A DNA stretch of 64,000 nucleotides from Actinoplanes sp. TBRC 11911 (GTDB taxonomy: Bacteria; Actinomycetota; Actinomycetes; Mycobacteriales; Micromonosporaceae). The stretch is taken from assembly GCF_012933445.1 (NCBI RefSeq), contig NZ_JABBNC010000048.1:1-64000 (forward strand), read 5' to 3'. Shown one piece after another: positions 60,228 to 64,000 of this stretch (position 1 is its first letter; each line of letters starts with the position of its first letter). The position numbers and the translations under genes were made by a program. The notes under the pieces are model-generated. The model saw only the letters and a program-made list of their open reading frames with translations. It made no database searches and was not told the origin of the DNA.

Positions 60228-61274
60228 TCAGCCTTCCACCGATTCCTCATCGTCGGGCGTCGAAACCGGAGACTCGGGCGACACCGAATCAGCCGCTGAT
60301 TCCCGGTACTCGCCGAGGTCCACACGGGTGGAGCCGAAGACCCGCATGAGTCGGCGATTTTGCGCGAGCTCCTCGGTGTAGCTGCGGAGTTGCGGCAAAC
60401 GCAGCTCGTCGTAGAGCCGGAATCGGCTGAGGTCGACCATGACAGCGAGGCTGACGCCGTATTCCCGGGCCAACGCGGTCGCTCCGCGGTACGCGATGAA
60501 TGCGAATGCGTACGGCAGGAGCGCCAGCAGAAGCCAGAACCCGTGCCGCCACATGAACGCCATCGTCACGACCACAGCGACCAAGGCGAGGAACGCGGTC
60601 CGGACAGCGAGCTCCATCTGCATCCGCTGATCACGCATGAACTCCAACTCGCGTTCACCGGCCACCATGGCAAGCCGGGGAATCGAGCGCAACGCATCGA
60701 TCCCATATGGCTGCCCGGCGGATTGCTCGTAGCGGCGCAGGACGTTGCCGAGCCTGGTCGGCAAGATGGCGGAGTATTCCTCCGGGTAATCGGCTACCAC
60801 GTCCCGGCTCCTATCTCGGCGCAGAGCAGCCTCCACCAGTCCGGCCGAGGCGTCAGCCGACCGCAGAGACACGCGGCCGGCAGCCTCGAGATTCGCCACC
60901 TGTCTCGCCGCCGACTGCTGCTCATCCAGATAGGAATACCGCCGACGGCGATGATGCATTGTTCGCATCACAGCAAGCTGCCGACCGAGTGACGTCGCAC
61001 CCCAGTAGCCCTCGAACAGCCGCACCAAGCCGACCTGCACCGGATTCAACACCAGCGCAAGCACAAGAGCAGCCACGCCGACCAGGAGCAGTTGCCCGGG
61101 ATCGAGGGTCGCTACCGACTTCCAGCGGAGCTGACCACCCCAGGCCCCGGTTTTCGCCAGGACGTACACGTAGAGGAAGAAGACGCTGGAGGGCAGGGCA
61201 CTAACCACGGTGAAGTATCGGCCCACGCGACCCGCGCCAGACCCAGCCGCGGCGACGACGTCCAAGCTCACCAT
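60228..61274 (-). CDS. Hypothetical membrane protein
   Basis: A 348-aa protein with two helices near residues 22-42 and 58-82, a charged cytoplasmic region (about 85-215, including HHRRRRYSYLDEQQ), two more helices (about 222-262), and a hydrophilic acidic tail ending DDEESVEG. No domain recognised. It is followed on the same strand by the pentapeptide-repeat gene after 86 bp, so the two may be co-expressed. Confidence 0.75.
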   Translation of the reverse strand: MVSLDVVAAAGSGAGRVGRYFTVVSALPSSVFFLYVYVLAKTGAWGGQLRWKSVATLDPGQLLLVGVAALVLALVLNPVQVGLVRLFEGYWGATSLGRQLAVMRTMHHRRRRYSYLDEQQSAARQVANLEAAGRVSLRSADASAGLVEAALRRDRSRDVVADYPEEYSAILPTRLGNVLRRYEQSAGQPYGIDALRSIPRLAMVAGERELEFMRDQRMQMELAVRTAFLALVAVVVTMAFMWRHGFWLLLALLPYAFAFIAYRGATALAREYGVSLAVMVDLSRFRLYDELRLPQLRSYTEELAQNRRLMRVFGSTRVDLGEYRESAADSVSPESPVSTPDDEESVEG

Positions 61275-61280
61275 GCACCC

Positions 61281-61796
61281 CTATCTCGGCGAATCACACA
61301 CTTGACAAAGCCACGTCTTGTCGGCCGCTGCGGTGAAGAACCCGACCCGGCAGTTGCCGCAGAGCTCGTGGTAGGCCCAGTAGACATGACTCTCATCGGC
61401 CCGGCACGCCCAGTGGTCAATTGCGGGTGTACCGATACCCAGGCACACCGGACAGAGCATCCCATCCGCAGTGTCGCCGCGATAGCAGCTCCAATGAAGA
61501 AAGTCGTCGCTTGCCAGAGGGTGATCCCATCCACCCCACGGACACCACGTGAATAGGAAGTATGTGCCATCAACGCATTGTCCGCTGTGACTGGTCAGCG
61601 GCATGGCTCCGTGCGGGCGACGGCGCCGATGGGAGGGCGCCTGACACCACATCACAGGACCGCCGCCTTCGTGCAAGCCCGTCGGAGTCAGTTGCGAGTA
61701 ATTCGCTAGCGCCGTCGCGCGCCACACCAGCAGCGCCATCGTCAATAGACGGGCGCGACGGAGTCGCACTCCGCTCGCCAGTGCTCGCGCACACAT
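61281..61796 (-). CDS. Cysteine-rich hypothetical protein
   Basis: The 171-aa frame has a hydrophobic N-terminus followed by paired cysteines: MLCPVCLGIG, HELCGNCRVG and WLCQVCDSPR, which look like two zinc ribbons. The regular spacing suggests a real gene, perhaps starting later than 61796 (for example at the ATG at 61653). Six bases before the start of the next minus-strand gene. Function unknown. Confidence 0.5.
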   Translation of the reverse strand: MCARALASGVRLRRARLLTMALLVWRATALANYSQLTPTGLHEGGGPVMWCQAPSHRRRRPHGAMPLTSHSGQCVDGTYFLFTWCPWGGWDHPLASDDFLHWSCYRGDTADGMLCPVCLGIGTPAIDHWACRADESHVYWAYHELCGNCRVGFFTAAADKTWLCQVCDSPR

Positions 61797-62079
61797 GTCG
61801 TAACCTCCCGCTTACGCGGTGCAAGCGTAGACTCGTGAGCGCATCCGCCAGAACCCCCGAATGTCCGGCGGACAGTCTTCAGGACTGGTCCCAACCGGGC
61901 GGGGTCCTCCGGAACGAGGGCGATCCGGGTCCGTGCCGTGCCGGGCAGATCGGGGGCACCCAAGGGGCCACCCGGCCGATAAGCGCCGGAGCGTGCCTGC
62001 CCCCGAGGTACACCACCGAGGCGCAAGGCCGAGTGCTACCACTGGGCCTGCCGATGCCACCAGCGCATGAGCGCCGAGA
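61797..62079. other. Stretch without a supported gene
   Basis: Short frames on both strands only; nothing with a ribosome site or recognisable motif. Confidence 0.4.
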
Positions 62080-62975
62080 TCAGCCTGTCGGCGTGCGAGG
62101 CTCCGGGGTAACGGCCGTTACGACGCTCGACATCGGTGTCCCGACCTGCATGGTCATCACGCGACTGCCGATCTCACCCGGCGTGGCCGCATGGTCCTCG
62201 CTGACCGGCGACCAGGAAATAAACAGTCGGCCGGCGAGGAGCACACCCTCCAGCGTGCCTTCCAGCCCGTGCATGACCGCGGTGACGACCGGGGCCGAGG
62301 TCATCGGCTCCGGTCCGAATCCGCGCAGGACATCGAGGCGCCGGGCGATCTCGCTCGCCGGTACGTCGGCCCGGCTGGGCGCGTCACGGGCTGCCAGCAG
62401 GTCGGCGCGAACCTGGTCGGCCCACGGGCCCTGGATGACATCGAACTTGATGCAGAGGGCGAGGTAGACGCACTTGAGCAGGGCGATTGACCACCGCTTG
62501 TGGTCTGGAGTGTCGTACTGCATTTCGACGTCGCCAGCGGCCAGGATCTCGGCGTAGATCTCGTCCGACTTGCCGGCTGGCAGGAGCACAAACTCGTCGT
62601 TGTCGGTCCGGCGCACCAGGAGCCGGCCGGTCTTGCGCTTACCGCGCAGGGTCTCCGACGCGAACCACGTCGTCACCGCGCCCTCGTACCAGTCGAGCAG
62701 GTCCACCTCGACCTTGCTGCCAAAGTTGTTGTTGCACCGCTGCACGTCCAGGTCATCACCTTGCCCCCAATACTGCCGGGCGGCACGTGCTCGCCTTCCG
62801 TCGCTGCCGAGTCACTGCAGATCGGGCACGCATCGAAGCGCCGCGGTTGCAGCACCTCGACCAACTCCAACTCCCCGGGGTCGGCCGGGCCGGGCGTCTC
62901 GTTTGTCGCGTCAAGGCTTCGGCCGTCGGGCAACCGGATGGAGATCGAGTCGGGCGCGGGTTCACGCTTCGCCAT
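62080..62975 (-). pseudogene. HNH-like zinc protein, frameshifted
   Basis: The first frame, MAKREPAPDSISIRLPDGRS, reaches FDACPICSDSAATEGEHVPPG, an HNH-type zinc site. It then breaks near 62742. The second frame continues with QRCNNNFGSKVEVDLLDWYEG, which supplies the second CxxC-N half of the motif, to the stop at 62080. One added C (ACGTGCAG to ACGTGCCAG) restores about 298 aa. TAGCCT six bases before the ATG suggests a leaderless transcript. Probably an uncharacterised HNH-family protein; nuclease activity is not shown. Confidence 0.65.
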
Positions 62976-63352
62976 CCAACGAGGCTATCGGCTCGTGCCA
63001 GCGCTTTTCGCTACGCGCGCTGGCGGGGTGACCGATGCGCTGCACCCTGGCGAGCCGGCCGAGCGCCCTCGGCGAATGCCTGGAAGTTCTCTCGCATAAT
63101 GGCGTAGAGGCTTCCTGAGATCGAGGAGTTATTACGGCGGTTTCGGCTCTGCGTAAGCCGCCGACACATCCGGGCACTCGCCAGCACTCGCAGCAAGTCT
63201 CCCGGTATTACAGGGGCATCGGATAAGTCGAATCCGCAACTCGCCCACCTCTGCATATCGGGTCACCTGCCGACGTAGCACCCTCTCGGAGTAAGGCATG
63301 CTTCGATAGTCCGCGCGGCGAGCGCATCAAGGCCGGAAACGTCTCGGGCCAG
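62976..63352. other. Stretch without a supported gene
   Basis: Base composition falls here toward the right edge. Only short overlapping frames are open; no tRNA-like or repeat structure was evident by eye. Confidence 0.4.
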
Positions 63353-63580
63353 TTATGCGATCATCCGATCTGTCAGGTTTGCGATCTGCGTTGCGGTATC
63401 TCCTCGGAGCTGTCGCAATGAAGCGCGCACGTCGCCGGCTTCCGCGAAATCCACTGACTCGCCTTTGGGCCCCTTCCAATAAAACTGAATCGAGACCTCG
63501 AACGCCTTAGTTGGATGCCAGGAGTGGTGTAGCATATTGTTGGCGAGCCGTGTGACTTTGATATTGCCAAACTCGACCAA
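63353..63580 (-). CDS. Hypothetical protein
   Basis: A 75-aa frame beginning TTG (VEFGNIKVTRLANNMLHHSW) with a helical C-terminus (ASLRQLRGDTATQIANLTDR). Composition is protein-like and differs from the GC-rich style of the rest. There is no good ribosome site, and the upstream gene ends 31 bases earlier, so it may be a displaced 3' part of it. No family recognised. Confidence 0.4.
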   Translation of the reverse strand: MVEFGNIKVTRLANNMLHHSWHPTKAFEVSIQFYWKGPKGESVDFAEAGDVRASLRQLRGDTATQIANLTDRMIA

Positions 63581-63610
63581 CGTCCGGACATCAAATTTAT
63601 TGCACTCGTT

Positions 63611-63898
63611 CTATATCTCGGCGACCGACAGTGGGATCTCGTTAGCCCTCGCCGATCCTTTTAGGCCCAAGCGATCTCTGATGCTTCGATACCACCCCAG
63701 CACATCGGCGAGGTCCATCCAAAGCGATAGTGCGAGATGATAATCGAGTGAATCTGCGCCGAAAGAACCCGATAGTAGTGCCATCATGACTGGCACGCCT
63801 TCGTTTCTTGCATCCTCCACGCGAATAGCATTATTCTCCATTATCTCGTGGGAACGCTCGAATGATGCGAGGGCCCACAAAACTTCTGTCAGGCGCAC
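63611..63898 (-). CDS. Hypothetical protein
   Basis: A 95-aa frame, MRLTEVLWALASFERSHEIM to IPLSVAEI, predicted largely helical, in AT-richer DNA. It may continue upstream in another frame past the right edge, so the start is unsure. No family recognised. Confidence 0.42.
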   Translation of the reverse strand: MRLTEVLWALASFERSHEIMENNAIRVEDARNEGVPVMMALLSGSFGADSLDYHLALSLWMDLADVLGWYRSIRDRLGLKGSARANEIPLSVAEI

Positions 63899-64000
63899 CT
63901 TGGTTCGATCTGATCGTGAGCATGCGCCTACCTTGGCCCAATATTTTTCGAATCTTCGCGCCGGATCTCTCTCGATCTTCCAACGATAAAACCCGTACTG

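Noticed and set aside
1..64000. CRISPR arrays, rRNA or tRNA genes, phage modules
   Set aside because: No regularly spaced repeats, no tRNA cloverleaf or rRNA-like stretch, and no phage structural genes were visible on either strand by eye.

Overview
The window is GC-rich, densely coded actinobacterial DNA. Codon use, GTG starts, GGAGG ribosome sites and protein styles point to a mycelial actinomycete, perhaps Micromonosporaceae; the family is an inference. From the left edge to about 57 kb it reads as one large hypoxia/dormancy gene cluster of the DevR/DosR type. It encodes a response regulator very like mycobacterial DosR, with Asp54 and the EKTVKNYVS recognition helix. Divergent from it is a GAF-GAF sensor kinase of the DevS type that keeps the NHPPM heme-ligand motif. 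I found about two dozen copies of a 16-bp palindrome close to CGGGACTTTGGTCCCG placed upstream of most operons.

Layout. 0-10 kb: zinc alcohol dehydrogenase, pyruvate phosphate dikinase (ppdK), universal stress proteins (USPs), CBS-BON protein, GAPDH, DoxX-like membrane protein, second alcohol dehydrogenase, DUF4389 protein. 11-16 kb: a box-free insert with a DUF2231 protein, an OmpR-type two-component system, and a flavin electron-transfer set (ferric-reductase-like membrane flavoprotein, FMN-binding protein, ApbE). 16-21 kb: USP, pyruvate formate-lyase and its activase, a broken alcohol dehydrogenase. 21-27 kb: devR/devS, a 76-aa orphan histidine phosphoacceptor protein, three tandem Acg-type nitroreductases, and an Rv1738-like DUF1876 protein. 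27-46 kb: Rv2004c-like kinase, class I aldolase, flavodoxin, more USPs, a degenerate DevS-like sensor, an APC permease, two P-type ATPases, and a GNAT/acetyl-CoA synthetase fusion. 46-57 kb: second DoxX paralogue, phosphoketolase, a USP-GyrI fusion, a fourth nitroreductase, Hsp20, a PPOX-fold protein, and a sulfide:quinone reductase/DsrC/DsrE set. 57-64 kb: a different region with an ISL3 transposase remnant, a polysaccharide deacetylase, hypothetical membrane and pentapeptide-repeat proteins, a frameshifted HNH-like gene, and lower-GC DNA at the right edge.

How it may work together (inference). Loss of oxygen or redox change is sensed by the GAF kinase, DevR is phosphorylated, and the boxes turn on fermentative ATP and NAD balance (PPDK, GAPDH, PFL, phosphoketolase, ADP-forming acetyl-CoA synthetase, alcohol dehydrogenases). 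The same boxes would turn on protein and ribosome protection (Hsp20, DUF1876), stress signalling (eight USPs), ion transport and sulfur/flavin redox chemistry.

Several genes are interrupted by apparent single-base frameshifts (20.16, 48.9, 53.6, 55.28, 56.04 and 62.74 kb). These may be assembly errors or real decay, and their products should be read with that in mind.
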